Shown here: piece by piece, positions 53,494 through 62,589 of the stretch
How the letters are laid out: every line of letters begins with the position of its first letter
Numbering within the stretch: position 1 is the first letter of the stretch
Assembly: GCA_036787955.1 (NCBI GenBank)
Contig: DAIQOI010000001.1
Location: forward strand, 372,001 to 436,000
Direction of reading: 5' to 3'
Length of the DNA: 64,000 nucleotides
From: UBA2336 sp036787955
GTDB taxonomy: Bacteria; Bacteroidota; Bacteroidia; Cytophagales; Cyclobacteriaceae
Made by a program: the position numbers and the translations under genes
The notes under the pieces: model-generated
Databases searched by the model: none
The model's input: the letters and a program-made list of their open reading frames with translations, nothing else
What the model was told of the DNA's origin: nothing

Positions 53494-54465
53494 TTATTTC
53501 TTCAGTCCGATTTCCGCCAGACGCTGATCAAGAAATTCACCGGCCGTTATATCGGGCCATAATTTCGGATGCTCCTCATCTACACACGATGGCAGGGCAG
53601 CCAGGCTCATTTCGCTGCGCGGATGCATGAAAAAAGGTATGGAGTAGCGTGGCGTATTCATCTTTTCGCGCGGTGGATTAACAACGCGGTGAATGGTTGA
53701 TTTCAGTTTTTTGTTGGTTAAACGCTCCAGCATGTCGCCTACATTTACCACCAGTTGTTCAGGTAGTGCGGTTATGGGAATCCACTTTCCATCCCTGCGC
53801 AATACCTGAAGCCCTTCGGCACTGGCACCCATAAGCAGGGTAATCAGGTTGATGTCGCCATGTTCGGCTGCCCGCACCGCATCCGGGGGCACTGCGTCGG
53901 GGTTGTCGATGGGATAGTAATGTATCGGACGCAGAATGCTGTTGCCGTGGCGTACTTTGTCGTCAAAATAATTTTCCGGAAGATTGAGATACAGTGCAAT
54001 TGCGCGCAGCATCTGCACACCTGTTTTTTCAAGCTGCCGGTACACCTGCAGGCCTATGTCCCTGAATTCTGGAATTTCTTCCGGCCATACGTTGGCAGGG
54101 TATTCATTTTTTATCGGATCATCATCTTCCACTTCCTGGCCGATGTGATAAAACTCTTTCAGGTCGCCCGTGTTGCGACCTTTGGCGTGTTCCTTGCCCT
54201 TGCCCACGTAGCCGCGCTGTCCGGCCAGTCCGGGAATTTCATATTTCTGCTTTACTGCATCCGGAAGGTCAAAAAAGCGTTTTACCACATCGTAAAGCTT
54301 TTCCGCCAGCTCATCGCTGAGGTAATGGTTACGGATGGCTACAAAGCCGATATTGTTATAGGCTGCACCCAGGTCGGCTACAAATTTTTTCTTCTTTTCC
54401 GGGTTGCCACCGGTAAAATCGGCCAGGTCGAGAGAGGGAACCTCATCGTACAAAACTTCTTTCAT
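53494..54465 (-). CDS. Isopenicillin N synthase-like 2OG-Fe(II) oxygenase
   Basis: A 323-residue non-heme iron oxygenase. The N-terminal DIOX_N region (VPSLDLADFTGGNPEKKKKFVADLGAAYNNIGFVAIRNH) is followed by the jelly roll with the iron ligands HGD (AAEHGDINLITLLMG) and a distal His in KSTIHRVVNPP, and the 2-oxoglutarate/substrate motif RYSIPFF. The substrate is unknown; related plant and bacterial enzymes act on small metabolites or modified amino acids. Probably co-transcribed with the chromate transporter, divergent from the superoxide dismutase. Confidence 0.92.
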   Translation of the reverse strand: MKEVLYDEVPSLDLADFTGGNPEKKKKFVADLGAAYNNIGFVAIRNHYLSDELAEKLYDVVKRFFDLPDAVKQKYEIPGLAGQRGYVGKGKEHAKGRNTGDLKEFYHIGQEVEDDDPIKNEYPANVWPEEIPEFRDIGLQVYRQLEKTGVQMLRAIALYLNLPENYFDDKVRHGNSILRPIHYYPIDNPDAVPPDAVRAAEHGDINLITLLMGASAEGLQVLRRDGKWIPITALPEQLVVNVGDMLERLTNKKLKSTIHRVVNPPREKMNTPRYSIPFFMHPRSEMSLAALPSCVDEEHPKLWPDITAGEFLDQRLAEIGLKK

Positions 54466-54499
54466 AGACAGAAAGGTAAACAGGGTTGTGCAAGCTACG

Positions 54500-54507
54500 T
54501 AATTTTG
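54500..54507 (+). promoter_or_regulatory. Putative -7 element of the superoxide dismutase gene (TAATTTTG)
   Basis: Exact TAnnTTTG match 27 bases before the ATG at 54535, in the 69-base divergent gap. No -33 TTTG at normal spacing. Confidence 0.45.
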
Positions 54508-54534
54508 GCTAATTTAGAAGCAGAACTGCATCTT

Positions 54535-55269
54535 ATGGAACGGAACGGAAATGTAATAAAGCGCAGGGAATTTATCAGCCAAACAGCCAGGGCGGCTTTG
54601 GCTGTAACAGCCGCAGGACCCATATGGGTTAAAGCTGCCTGTGCTCCCCGCTCTTCCGAAACAAGTATGCCGCTTGCATTTTCGCAGATAACCCTGCCCT
54701 ACGCCTACGCGGCACTGGAACCGCATATCGATGCACTGACTATGGAAATTCATTACAGCCGGCACCACGCGGCTTATGTGAAAAATGTGAATGATGCCAT
54801 TGCGGAAGAGAAGATCAACTACAACAACGAGACTGAATTCTTTGCCAATGCCTCGAAGTTATCGGCCAAGGCCCGCAACAACGGCGGAGGAGCATGGAAT
54901 CATAATTTTTTCTGGCAGGTGATGAAGCCGGGTGGAGGGGGTAAACCGACCGGTAAGGTGGCAGATGCGCTGAATGCCGCCTTTGGTTCATTTGAAAAAT
55001 TTCAGGAGCAGTTCAATGCAGCCGCCATGGGTCGTTTTGGTTCGGGATGGGCCTGGCTGGTAAATGATAACGGAAAACTGAAAATCGGTTCAACGCCCAA
55101 TCAGGATAATCCGCTGATGGATGTAAGCGAACTGAGAGGCACTCCCCTTCTGGCTCTGGATGTTTGGGAACACGCCTATTATCTCAAATATCAGAACAAG
55201 CGCAACGAATATGTGTCGGCCTGGTGGAATGTGGTAAACTGGGATGAAGTAGCCAAAAGGCTGAAGTAA
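54535..55269 (+). CDS. Exported Fe/Mn superoxide dismutase with twin-arginine signal
   Basis: About 244 residues. The first 40 form a Tat-like signal (IKRREFISQTARAALAVTAAG) ending near KAACAP, so the enzyme is probably exported folded, possibly as a lipoprotein. The mature part has the metal ligands in MEIHYSRHHAAYV, GGAWNHNFFW, and LDVWEHAYYLKYQNKR (Asp and His), plus GSGWAWLV. It converts superoxide to peroxide and oxygen, here outside the cytosol. The open frame extends far upstream but through the divergent oxygenase gene; ATG 54535 is the sensible start. DUF4286 gene follows after 1 base. Confidence 0.92.
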   Translation: MERNGNVIKRREFISQTARAALAVTAAGPIWVKAACAPRSSETSMPLAFSQITLPYAYAALEPHIDALTMEIHYSRHHAAYVKNVNDAIAEEKINYNNETEFFANASKLSAKARNNGGGAWNHNFFWQVMKPGGGGKPTGKVADALNAAFGSFEKFQEQFNAAAMGRFGSGWAWLVNDNGKLKIGSTPNQDNPLMDVSELRGTPLLALDVWEHAYYLKYQNKRNEYVSAWWNVVNWDEVAKRLK

Positions 55270-55270
55270 T

Positions 55271-55570
55271 ATGTATGTATACAACGTAACCGTTGGTATT
55301 GATCCTGAGCATGAAACCGAATGGGTGGCCTGGATGAAGCGCGAACACATGCCGCGTGTGCTGGGTACGGGTATGTTCTTATCGGCCCGTTTGTTTAAGA
55401 TTTTGCATGAAAGTGAAGATGGTACCTTGTCGTACAGTGTACAATATGTGGCCGAGTCGCTCGACCGGGTGTCGGAATACCTGGAACGTTTTGCTCCGGC
55501 TCTGATTGAAGAGCACCGGAAACGGTTTGCCAACCATGTGGCTTTTCGTACTGTGCTGGAAGAGGTGTGA
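55271..55570 (+). CDS. DUF4286-family protein
   Basis: A 99-residue protein, MYVYNVTVGIDPEHETEWVAWMKREHMPRVLGTGMF, which I place in DUF4286, a ferredoxin-like (dimeric alpha-beta barrel type) family common in Bacteroidota. The pattern of strand, HMPRVL helix, strand and YLERFAPALIEEHRKRF helix fits. Function unknown. It starts 1 base after the superoxide dismutase stop and is certainly in the same transcript. Confidence 0.88.
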   Translation: MYVYNVTVGIDPEHETEWVAWMKREHMPRVLGTGMFLSARLFKILHESEDGTLSYSVQYVAESLDRVSEYLERFAPALIEEHRKRFANHVAFRTVLEEV

Positions 55571-55591
55571 TGCAGCCTAAACCCTGCGGCT

Positions 55592-55873
55592 ATGAAAGCA
55601 CGCAGAATTTCATTGAATGAACTCCGGAACCAACAGTTTGCTACCGAAGATGTGCTGCTGACGTTTGAAGAAAAATTTGAACGGGAGCATAAGCTCAAAA
55701 CGGCCATGGCACTTACCAATGCCGATCATGAGGAAATCAGCCTGTTTGTAAAACTGGCCGATGGAGAGGTTGTGGAAGTAATATCAGACTTAATTGATCT
55801 GGAAGAAGACTATGTAGAGGTGCGCGGAGGATTCGGTATCCCGTTGCGGGCTATTGTGGAGGTGGGGGTGTAG
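55592..55873 (+). CDS. Small hypothetical protein (93 aa)
   Basis: A 93-residue acidic protein. It opens with a basic KARRISLNELRNQQF, then reads as small beta strands (ISLFVKLADGEVVEVISDLIDLEEDYVEVRGGFGIPLRAIVEV), an SH3-like or small barrel outline. It is the third gene of the superoxide dismutase cluster, 21 bases after DUF4286. I recognise no family. Confidence 0.65.
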   Translation: MKARRISLNELRNQQFATEDVLLTFEEKFEREHKLKTAMALTNADHEEISLFVKLADGEVVEVISDLIDLEEDYVEVRGGFGIPLRAIVEVGV

Positions 55874-55894
55874 GGCTATTTTCCCGGTTCAACC

Positions 55895-56395
55895 TCACTG
55901 GTCTTTCATCAGCAGTTTTTCCATTTCATCCCGCTCCAGATGACAGTTTATCCACCCTTTGTCGAATCGGGCGTTGTAAAACTTTTCGTAGAAGCGGATA
56001 GCAGGCTCGTTCCAGTCGAGTACCTGCCACATCATGCCGGTACAGTTTTGGTCGAGAGCATGTTGCATGATACGGTCAAATAATTTTTTGCCGATACCTT
56101 TTCCGCGGTGTTTTTCTGTTACCACAATGTCTTCCAGATACAGCCGCTTGCCTTTCCAGGTCGAGTAGCGCCAGTAATAGAGTGCCATGCCGATGATATC
56201 CGATTTCAGCTCGGCTACAAAAAAACCATAAACCGGATGTTGCCCGAAGCCATCGCGTTCCATCTGTTCAACGGTGTTGGTAACTTCGTGGGGTGCCCGC
56301 TCATATTCGGCCAGTTCTTTTATCAGATCCAACACCCGGGGTAAGTCATCTTTTCTGCCTTCGCGGATAACAACTTCCGGCTTGTCCATAGCCAA
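55895..56395 (-). CDS. GNAT-family N-acetyltransferase (SSAT-like)
   Basis: A 166-residue acetyl-CoA-dependent acetyltransferase. The GNAT motif A is VVTEKHRGKGIGKKLFDRIMQHA, with CoA-binding RGKGIGK; LYLEDIVV precedes it and WNEPAIRFYEKFYNARF is motif B. The overall pattern (YYWRYSTWKGKRLYLEDIVV) resembles diamine N-acetyltransferases of the spermidine/spermine type, so polyamine or related amines are possible substrates. It starts 7 bases after the S9 peptidase gene ends on the same strand. Confidence 0.9.
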   Translation of the reverse strand: MAMDKPEVVIREGRKDDLPRVLDLIKELAEYERAPHEVTNTVEQMERDGFGQHPVYGFFVAELKSDIIGMALYYWRYSTWKGKRLYLEDIVVTEKHRGKGIGKKLFDRIMQHALDQNCTGMMWQVLDWNEPAIRFYEKFYNARFDKGWINCHLERDEMEKLLMKDQ

Positions 56396-56402
56396 AACGT
56401 GG

Positions 56403-58532
56403 TTATTGCTTTTTCAGCAGAGGCGGAGTTATACCCATGTTGTACCAGGCAAAGGCAAACTGGTCGGCTGTAACATCGAGTGCCTTCGAGAGGTTGGATG
56501 ATCCGTGCCCGGATTTAATGTCAATGCGAATAAGGACCGGGTTGCTGCCAGCCTGGTATTCCTGCAAGGTAGCGGCAAACTTAAAAGAGTGGGCCGGAAT
56601 AACACGGTCGTCATGGTCGGCGGTGGTTACCAGCGTGGCCGGATAGGCCGTGCCCGGCTTTAAAGCGTGCAGGGGCGAGTATTTTTTCAGGTATTCGAAC
56701 ATTTCCTTCGATTCATCAGCGGTGCCGTAGTCGTAGGCCCAGGCTGCACCCACCGTAAACTTGTGGTAACGCAGCATGTCAAGAACGCCTACTGCGGGCA
56801 GGGCGACTTTCATCAGATCGGGGCGTTGGGTCATGGTGGCCCCTACCAGCAATCCGCCGTTGGAACCTCCGGCTATGGCCAGATAACCGGGTGAGGTGAA
56901 CTTTTCTTTGATAAGGTATTCTGCGGCAGCAATAAAGTCGTCAAAAACATTTTGTTTGTTCATTTTCGTGCCGGCCAAATGCCACTGCCGGCCATATTCA
57001 CCGCCACCGCGCAGGTTGGGTTGGGCATATACACCACCATTTTCCAGCCACACCATGCGCGATGCGGAAAATGAAGGCGTGAGTGAAATGTTGAAACCAC
57101 CGTAGCCATACAGCCAGGTTGGGTTTTTGCCGTTGCGTTCCAGTCCTTTTTTATACACTATAAACATGGGTACACGCGTACCGTCTTTGCTGGTATAGAA
57201 AATCTGTTCGGTGGTATAATCTTCCGGATTGAACAGCACCTTGGGGCGGGCGTATTCAACAGAGGTGCCGCTGGCGATATCGTATTTAAAGATGGTTGGC
57301 GGATAGGTAAATGATGTAAACGTATAATACACTTCCTTATCGGTATGCTTGCCGCCAAAGCCACTGGCGGTACCGATGCCGGGCAATTGAACTTCGCGTT
57401 CCAATGTGCCGTTGTAATCGTATTGTTTAATCAGGCTCTTGGCGTCTTTCAGGTAGGAAACAAAGATTTTTTTTCCGGCTGTGCTCACGCTGCGTATGGG
57501 TTCGGAGGTTTCGGGAATGAGATCTTTCCAGTTTTCAGGTGTAGGCCGGGCAGCATCGGCTACCACAATTTTTCCGTTGGGGGCGTTCAGGTTGGTGCGG
57601 ATGATGAGCCTGCTTCCATCGTTGTCAATAATGCTGTGGTCGTTTTTGAAATCGGTAACAACTGGAATCAAAGATGCACGCGGATTGGTTAAATCCTGAA
57701 TATAAAGTTCATTGCCCGAGGTAGTAACAGAGGTAGCGATAATCAGGTATCGTTCATCTTCGGTAACACCGGCACCGGCTCTGCGCTGCGGGTTTTGTGC
57801 GCCTCCGTCATAAATTAATTTATCGGCCGATTGCGGGGTGTTCAGCTTATGATAATACACCTTGTTGTAATCTACCTTTGAAAAAAGCCGGTTCCCCTTC
57901 GGGTTTTCGAAGCGCGAATAATAGAAACCATCATTTCCTTTCCAGGCGATGCCTGTAAACTTTAAGTCTTTCAGGGTATCACCGACCATGCTTTTGTCGG
58001 AAGTACGCATGGTAACGGCCTTGCGCCAGTCCGATCCTCCCTCCTGGATAAGGATGGTAACCAGCGAACCATCGCTGTTGAAGAATATACCGGCCAGTGA
58101 GGTGGTGCCATCGGCCGAAAACGTGTTGGGGTCAATAAATAATTCTTCTTCATCACTGCCTACTTTTTTACGGTACCACACGTTATGGTTTTGCAAACCG
58201 GTGTTGCGGTAATAATAGTAGTAGTCGCCTATCTTTTCGGGAGCACCTATGCGTTCGTAGTTCTGCAGTTCATCGAGGCGGTTGCGGATGGCCTGGCGGA
58301 AGGGTATTTTGTTAAGGTAAGCGTACGTAACTTCATTTTGCCGGGCTATCCAGTCGGCTGTTTCGCGGGCTGTATCATTTTCCAGCCAGCGGTACGGGTC
58401 GGGCACAATGGTGCCGAAATAGGTGTCGGCCGAATCAACCTTGCGGGTAACCGGATAGATGATTTTTTCATTGCGGTTTTCCACGCAGGAAAAGGCAGAG
58501 AAGATGAAAAAGAACAGAAGAAGACGGTTCAT
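56403..58532 (-). CDS. Prolyl oligopeptidase (S9) lipoprotein
   Basis: A 709-residue serine peptidase. The signal MNRLLLFFFIFSAFSC has a lipobox-like AFSC, so it is likely anchored to the outer membrane and acts in the periplasm. N-terminal hook PVTRKVDSADTYFGTIVPDPYRWLENDTA is the S9A mark; a seven-bladed propeller follows; the catalytic domain carries GGSNGGLLVG (Ser), TTADHDDRV (Asp) and KSGHGSS (His). It cleaves after proline in short peptides. Length is normal. Confidence 0.94.
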   Translation of the reverse strand: MNRLLLFFFIFSAFSCVENRNEKIIYPVTRKVDSADTYFGTIVPDPYRWLENDTARETADWIARQNEVTYAYLNKIPFRQAIRNRLDELQNYERIGAPEKIGDYYYYYRNTGLQNHNVWYRKKVGSDEEELFIDPNTFSADGTTSLAGIFFNSDGSLVTILIQEGGSDWRKAVTMRTSDKSMVGDTLKDLKFTGIAWKGNDGFYYSRFENPKGNRLFSKVDYNKVYYHKLNTPQSADKLIYDGGAQNPQRRAGAGVTEDERYLIIATSVTTSGNELYIQDLTNPRASLIPVVTDFKNDHSIIDNDGSRLIIRTNLNAPNGKIVVADAARPTPENWKDLIPETSEPIRSVSTAGKKIFVSYLKDAKSLIKQYDYNGTLEREVQLPGIGTASGFGGKHTDKEVYYTFTSFTYPPTIFKYDIASGTSVEYARPKVLFNPEDYTTEQIFYTSKDGTRVPMFIVYKKGLERNGKNPTWLYGYGGFNISLTPSFSASRMVWLENGGVYAQPNLRGGGEYGRQWHLAGTKMNKQNVFDDFIAAAEYLIKEKFTSPGYLAIAGGSNGGLLVGATMTQRPDLMKVALPAVGVLDMLRYHKFTVGAAWAYDYGTADESKEMFEYLKKYSPLHALKPGTAYPATLVTTADHDDRVIPAHSFKFAATLQEYQAGSNPVLIRIDIKSGHGSSNLSKALDVTADQFAFAWYNMGITPPLLKKQ

Positions 58533-58620
58533 GGAAAAAGATTTTTACAAACCCAATTTTACGTAAAGTGTTTTCGCTTTTACTCGGGGTTTTGATGAAA
58601 GGGGAATCCCTTCAACGAGG

Positions 58621-59895
58621 TTACGAAATCCGGTCGAAACCGGTGTAAGGCACCAGTATTTTCGGTATGCGGATGCCCGCCTCATCCTGATTGTTTTCCA
58701 GCAGGGCGGCTACAATGCGCGGCAGGGCCAGCGCACTGCCATTGAGGGTGTGCAGCAGGTGAATTTTACCGTTGGCATCGCGGTAGCGCAGCTTCATGCG
58801 GTTGGCCTGGTAGGTTTCGAAGTTGCTGATCGAGCTTACTTCCAGCCAGCGTTGCTGGGCAGCGGCATATACCTCCATGTCGTAGGTCATGGCCGAATTG
58901 AAGCCCATATCACCACCGCAGAGCAGCATTTTGCGGTAGGGCAATTCGAGTTTTTCGAGCAATCCCTGTACGTAGTTGCACATTTCTTCAAGTGCCTGGT
59001 AAGACTCTTCCGGTTTGCGTATCTGCACAATCTCCACTTTGTCGAACTGATGCAGGCGGTTCAGTCCGCGTACGTGTGCACCCCAGCTTCCGGCCTCTCT
59101 TCGGAAACAGGGTGTATAGCCTACGTTTTTTACCGGCAGGCTGTCTTCACTTAGAATCTCATCGCGGTACAGGTTGGTAATGGGCACTTCAGCGGTGGGA
59201 ATGAGGTAGAGCTGGTCGGCTGTAACGCAATACATCTGTCCTTCCTTATCTGGTAACTGGCCGGTGCCGTAGCCGCTGGCCTCGTTAACCAGGTGTGGAG
59301 GCATCATTTCGCGGTAGCCTGCCTTTTCAGCCTCGTCAAGGAAGAAACTGATTAATGCACGTTGCAGTTTGGCGCCCTTTCCTTTGTACACCGGAAACCC
59401 GGCACCGGTAATTTTGTTGCCCAGTTCAAAATCAATGATGTCGTATTTTTTAATAAGATCCCAGTGCGGCAGTGCGTTATGTGGCAGTGCCGGAATGGTG
59501 CCATGCTGGTGTACGTTCACATTGTCATCTGCACCTTTTCCCGGTGGCACTGCGGCAGCGGGCACATTGGGGATTTTATACAGCTGAAGTCGCAGCTCTT
59601 CTTCGTATCGGGAGAGGTCCTCTTCCAGTTTTTTCAACTCGTCTTTCCATTGTGCCAGGTGTTGCCGCAATGCGGTGGCCTCATCGGTTTTTCCGGCTTT
59701 CATCAACTCGCCTATTTTCTTTGATTCATGGTTGCTGCGTGCACGCAGTTCATCGGCACTGGCCTGGGTTGCTCTGCGAAGCTGGTCGAGTTCCAGTGCA
59801 TGGTCAATGAGTTGGGCGGCATCAGGAAGGCCGCGTTTCTGCAGGCCGGCAAGGGCAGTGCTGCGGTGTTCGCGCAGGTAGGCTATTTGAAGCAT
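58621..59895 (-). CDS. serS: Seryl-tRNA synthetase
   Basis: A 424-residue class II aminoacyl-tRNA synthetase charging tRNA-Ser. The N-terminal long coiled-coil arm (about 30-105) is followed by LPHWDLIKKYDIIDFELGNKITGAGFPVYKG, motif 2 TPCFRREAGSWGAHVRGLNRLHQFDKVE and motif 3 LNGSALALPRIVAALLENNQ. It starts at 59895 with a -7 element about 30 bases upstream and is divergent from rho. Confidence 0.97.
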   Translation of the reverse strand: MLQIAYLREHRSTALAGLQKRGLPDAAQLIDHALELDQLRRATQASADELRARSNHESKKIGELMKAGKTDEATALRQHLAQWKDELKKLEEDLSRYEEELRLQLYKIPNVPAAAVPPGKGADDNVNVHQHGTIPALPHNALPHWDLIKKYDIIDFELGNKITGAGFPVYKGKGAKLQRALISFFLDEAEKAGYREMMPPHLVNEASGYGTGQLPDKEGQMYCVTADQLYLIPTAEVPITNLYRDEILSEDSLPVKNVGYTPCFRREAGSWGAHVRGLNRLHQFDKVEIVQIRKPEESYQALEEMCNYVQGLLEKLELPYRKMLLCGGDMGFNSAMTYDMEVYAAAQQRWLEVSSISNFETYQANRMKLRYRDANGKIHLLHTLNGSALALPRIVAALLENNQDEAGIRIPKILVPYTGFDRIS

Positions 59896-59925
59896 AGGGG
59901 GTAATCGGTTTAAAAATCAGGACAT

Positions 59926-59933
59926 CAAAAATA
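59926..59933 (-). promoter_or_regulatory. Putative -7 element of serS (TATTTTTG)
   Basis: Exact TAnnTTTG match on the minus strand, 30 bases before the serS ATG. Confidence 0.45.
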
Positions 59934-59985
59934 GCCGCTTATCGGCTTTAATGGCGGTCTGTGTGAAACAAATTTAGCAGCATCA

Positions 59986-60016
59986 TTTGTTTGTATGTAA
60001 ATTTGGCCTATACTTG
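59986..60016 (+). promoter_or_regulatory. Putative promoter of rho (TTTG-N19-TATACTTG)
   Basis: TTTG at 59986-59989, spacer of 19 bases, then TATACTTG at 60009-60016 (one mismatch to TAnnTTTG). The start of transcription would be near 60022, giving an unusually long leader of about 160 bases before the rho ATG at 60183. I see no strong hairpin in that leader by eye. Confidence 0.55.
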
Positions 60017-60182
60017 CAGCATCAAACGGGTTTATTCGGGCCCGACTGAATATATCAACACATATCTTATTTGCATATCATTCCTTGAAACGGAAACTGT
60101 TTATCAGTGAAAGTCGAAACAGACTGTTGAATGTATAACATAAACTAACCCAAAAACCTTTATTCAATTTTTTTATCCACCC

Positions 60183-61712
60183 ATGTACACCATTGACGAT
60201 TTAAATGTACGGCTGCTCTCTGAGTTGAAAGAAATTGCCGAACAGATGGGCATTAAAAATGCCCGCAAACTTGCCAAGCAGGAATTGATTTACAAAATAC
60301 TCGATCAGCAGGCAGTTACCGGCGAGGCGCCAGGGGCACCGCAGAAAACTGCCACCAATGGCGGACGCACCCTTCGGCCGCGCAAGCGTGAGAACGTGGC
60401 GCCAAAGCCGGAGAAGGAAATGACATCCGATGATCTGCTGGACTCGCTGAATGAAGAACTGGAAACAACGGCAGCCCGGTTTGATGATGAGCCTCAGGTA
60501 ACGCAGCCGGCTTCGGAAGAATCGCGGCCCGCCCCGGTACCGGAATCGGCAGCCCAGGCAGATGAACGCCAGGCGGTACGTTCGCACATCCGCGATTTCG
60601 ATGGCGTGGTAGTCAGTGAAGGAGTGCTTGAAATCATGCAGGATGGCTACGGCTTCCTGCGCTCTTCCGACTACAACTACCTGGCCAGTCCGGATGATAT
60701 TTATGTTTCGCCTTCGCAGATTAAAGCCATGGGCCTGAAAACAGGCGACACCATCCGCGGGCAGATACGTCCGCCCAAAGAAGGTGAAAAATATTTTGCA
60801 CTTCTGAAAGTAGAGAGCGTCAATGGTAAAACAGCGGAAGAAATACGCGATCGGGTAGCGTTTGAATACCTCACACCTTTGTTTCCCAACGAAAAGCTGA
60901 AGCTGAGCACCACACCCGATAACCTTTCTACCCGCATACTGGATTTGTTTGCACCCATCGGAAAGGGTCAGCGCGGTATGATTGTGGCACAACCCAAAAC
61001 CGGGAAAACGGTTTTGCTGAAAAACATTGCCAATGCCATTGCCGAAAACCATCCGGAAGTTTACCTCATCGTGCTGCTGATTGACGAGCGCCCGGAAGAA
61101 GTGACCGACATGGCACGCAGCGTAAAAGCCGAAGTGATAGCTTCAACCTTCGATGAGCAGGCCGAACGCCATGTAAAGGTGGCCAGCATTGTGCTGGAGA
61201 AGGCAAAACGCATGGTGGAGTGCGGACATGATGTGGTTATCCTGCTCGACTCAATTACCCGCCTGGCGCGTGCCCACAATACGGTTATTCCCTCATCGGG
61301 TAAAATTTTGTCCGGTGGGGTTGATGCCAATGCGTTGCACAAACCCAAGCGATTCTTTGGCGCAGCCCGCAACATTGAAAATGGCGGGTCGCTGACCATC
61401 ATAGCCACCGCCCTTATTGACACAGGTTCGAAGATGGATGAGGTGATCTTTGAGGAATTTAAGGGCACCGGCAATATGGAATTGCAGCTTGACCGCAAGC
61501 TGGCCAACCGGCGCATTTATCCGGCCATTGATGTGCCGGCTTCCGGTACACGCCGGGAAGACCTGCTGATGAAGGAAGAGGAACTGCAACGCGTATGGAT
61601 ATTGCGCAAGTTTATGGCCGACATGAACTCGATTGAGGCAATGGAGTTTCTGCAGGAGAAGATGAAAGGCACGCGCAACAACGAAGAGTTCCTGCTGTCA
61701 ATGAACGGATAA
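60183..61712 (+). CDS. rho: Transcription termination factor Rho
   Basis: A 509-residue Rho, about 90 residues longer than the E. coli protein. Rho_N domain (MYTIDDLNVRLLSELKEIAEQMGIKNARKLAKQELIYKIL), an inserted low-complexity acidic/basic stretch (about 50-135), the cold-shock-like RNA-binding domain (GVLEIMQDGYGFLRSSDYNYLASPDDIYVSPSQI), then the RecA-type motor with Walker A AQPKTGKTVLLKNIA, LIDERPEEVTDMARSV, and the Q/R loops (LSGGVDANALHKPKRFFGAARNIENGGSLTI). The insertion is typical of Bacteroidota and binds RNA in related proteins. Confidence 0.97.
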   Translation: MYTIDDLNVRLLSELKEIAEQMGIKNARKLAKQELIYKILDQQAVTGEAPGAPQKTATNGGRTLRPRKRENVAPKPEKEMTSDDLLDSLNEELETTAARFDDEPQVTQPASEESRPAPVPESAAQADERQAVRSHIRDFDGVVVSEGVLEIMQDGYGFLRSSDYNYLASPDDIYVSPSQIKAMGLKTGDTIRGQIRPPKEGEKYFALLKVESVNGKTAEEIRDRVAFEYLTPLFPNEKLKLSTTPDNLSTRILDLFAPIGKGQRGMIVAQPKTGKTVLLKNIANAIAENHPEVYLIVLLIDERPEEVTDMARSVKAEVIASTFDEQAERHVKVASIVLEKAKRMVECGHDVVILLDSITRLARAHNTVIPSSGKILSGGVDANALHKPKRFFGAARNIENGGSLTIIATALIDTGSKMDEVIFEEFKGTGNMELQLDRKLANRRIYPAIDVPASGTRREDLLMKEEELQRVWILRKFMADMNSIEAMEFLQEKMKGTRNNEEFLLSMNG

Positions 61713-61741
61713 TTCCGATTAACCAACTATTAAAAACTTAT

Positions 61742-61778
61742 AACCGGTGGCCGGATTTCGGTTTGCCGGTTTTTTTTT
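61742..61778 (+). terminator. Probable intrinsic terminator after rho
   Basis: AACCGG (61742-61747) can pair with CCGGTT (61766-61771), with smaller internal CCGG pairings possible, followed by a run of nine T. It lies in the convergent gap between rho and the DUF2520 gene. Confidence 0.6.
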
Positions 61779-61809
61779 GCGAAGGATTTTTGTGCAGCAC
61801 CTAAACGCA

Positions 61810-62586
61810 TTAATCCCGGTTCAGTATATCCTGTGAAATTATTTTATAAATCTCTGCCAGTGCATGGTTTTCTTTTAAAAATTCCATGTGCCGATCCAGT
61901 GTGGCCAGGTCTCCGCGCCGGGCCGGGCCGGTTTGCGAGGCCTCAGGGCCCAGATCAAACACCTTGTTTACGGTTTCGGCTATCAGCTCATTGAGCCAGT
62001 CGGGCTTCAGGTTGTTTTCCTCGGCTATTTCATGTGCCAGCCGTAACATGTGGTTGGTGAAGTTGGATGCAAACACGGCAGCCACATGCAGGGCAAGGCG
62101 CTGCTGCTCATTCAGTACTACTACTTTTCTGCTGATTGCTTTGCCCATCTTCACCAAGGTTTTTTCGGTTTCTTCTGTATCTGCTTCAACGAAGACAGGA
62201 ATGTTGCTGAAGTCGATTCTTCGTGCTTTGCTGAAAGTTTGAAGCGGATAAAATACACCGGTAGTTTCGGCAGCGGCAAAGCTCAGCACCTGGCGCGGCT
62301 TGCTGCCCGATGTATGAATCAACAGGGCATTGTCCGGCAAAACCATTTCACGAACCACGGGTTCAATGGCGTCATCAGGTACACAGATAATAAAGATTCC
62401 GGATGGGGACGCGGAAAAGTCAAGGGTTTCAACAACCTGCGCATCATAGAGGCGTTCGGTTAGTTGGCGGGCGTGTTGTGGGTTGCGGCTGTACACTTCG
62501 CGCACGGCATAACCCGCATTATCGAGTGCAGGGGCCAGGTGCCAGGCCAGGTTGCCGGCACCAATGATGGTGATGTCGGCATCCAT
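61810..62586 (-). CDS. DUF2520-domain Rossmann-fold dehydrogenase-like protein
   Basis: A 258-residue protein resembling pyrroline-5-carboxylate/F420-dependent reductases. The N-terminal Rossmann motif ITIIGAGNLAWHLAPALDNAGY binds NAD(P); FIICVPDDAIEPVV, LIHTSGSKP and GVFYPLQTFSK follow; the C-terminal helical DUF2520 part has AVFASNFTNHMLRLAHEIAEENNL and GPEASQTGPARRGDLATLDRHMEFL. Substrate unknown. It begins 3 bases after the cysteine desulfurase stop, so the two are co-transcribed. Confidence 0.9.
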   Translation of the reverse strand: MDADITIIGAGNLAWHLAPALDNAGYAVREVYSRNPQHARQLTERLYDAQVVETLDFSASPSGIFIICVPDDAIEPVVREMVLPDNALLIHTSGSKPRQVLSFAAAETTGVFYPLQTFSKARRIDFSNIPVFVEADTEETEKTLVKMGKAISRKVVVLNEQQRLALHVAAVFASNFTNHMLRLAHEIAEENNLKPDWLNELIAETVNKVFDLGPEASQTGPARRGDLATLDRHMEFLKENHALAEIYKIISQDILNRD

Positions 62587-62589
62587 GCC

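Noticed and set aside
53860..54534. Upstream extension of the superoxide dismutase frame through the oxygenase gene
   Set aside because: The extension is antisense to the oxygenase and is not dismutase-like; the Tat signal at 54535 marks the true start.
60201..61052. 283-codon minus-strand open frame inside rho
   Set aside because: Shadow of rho; no recognisable motif.
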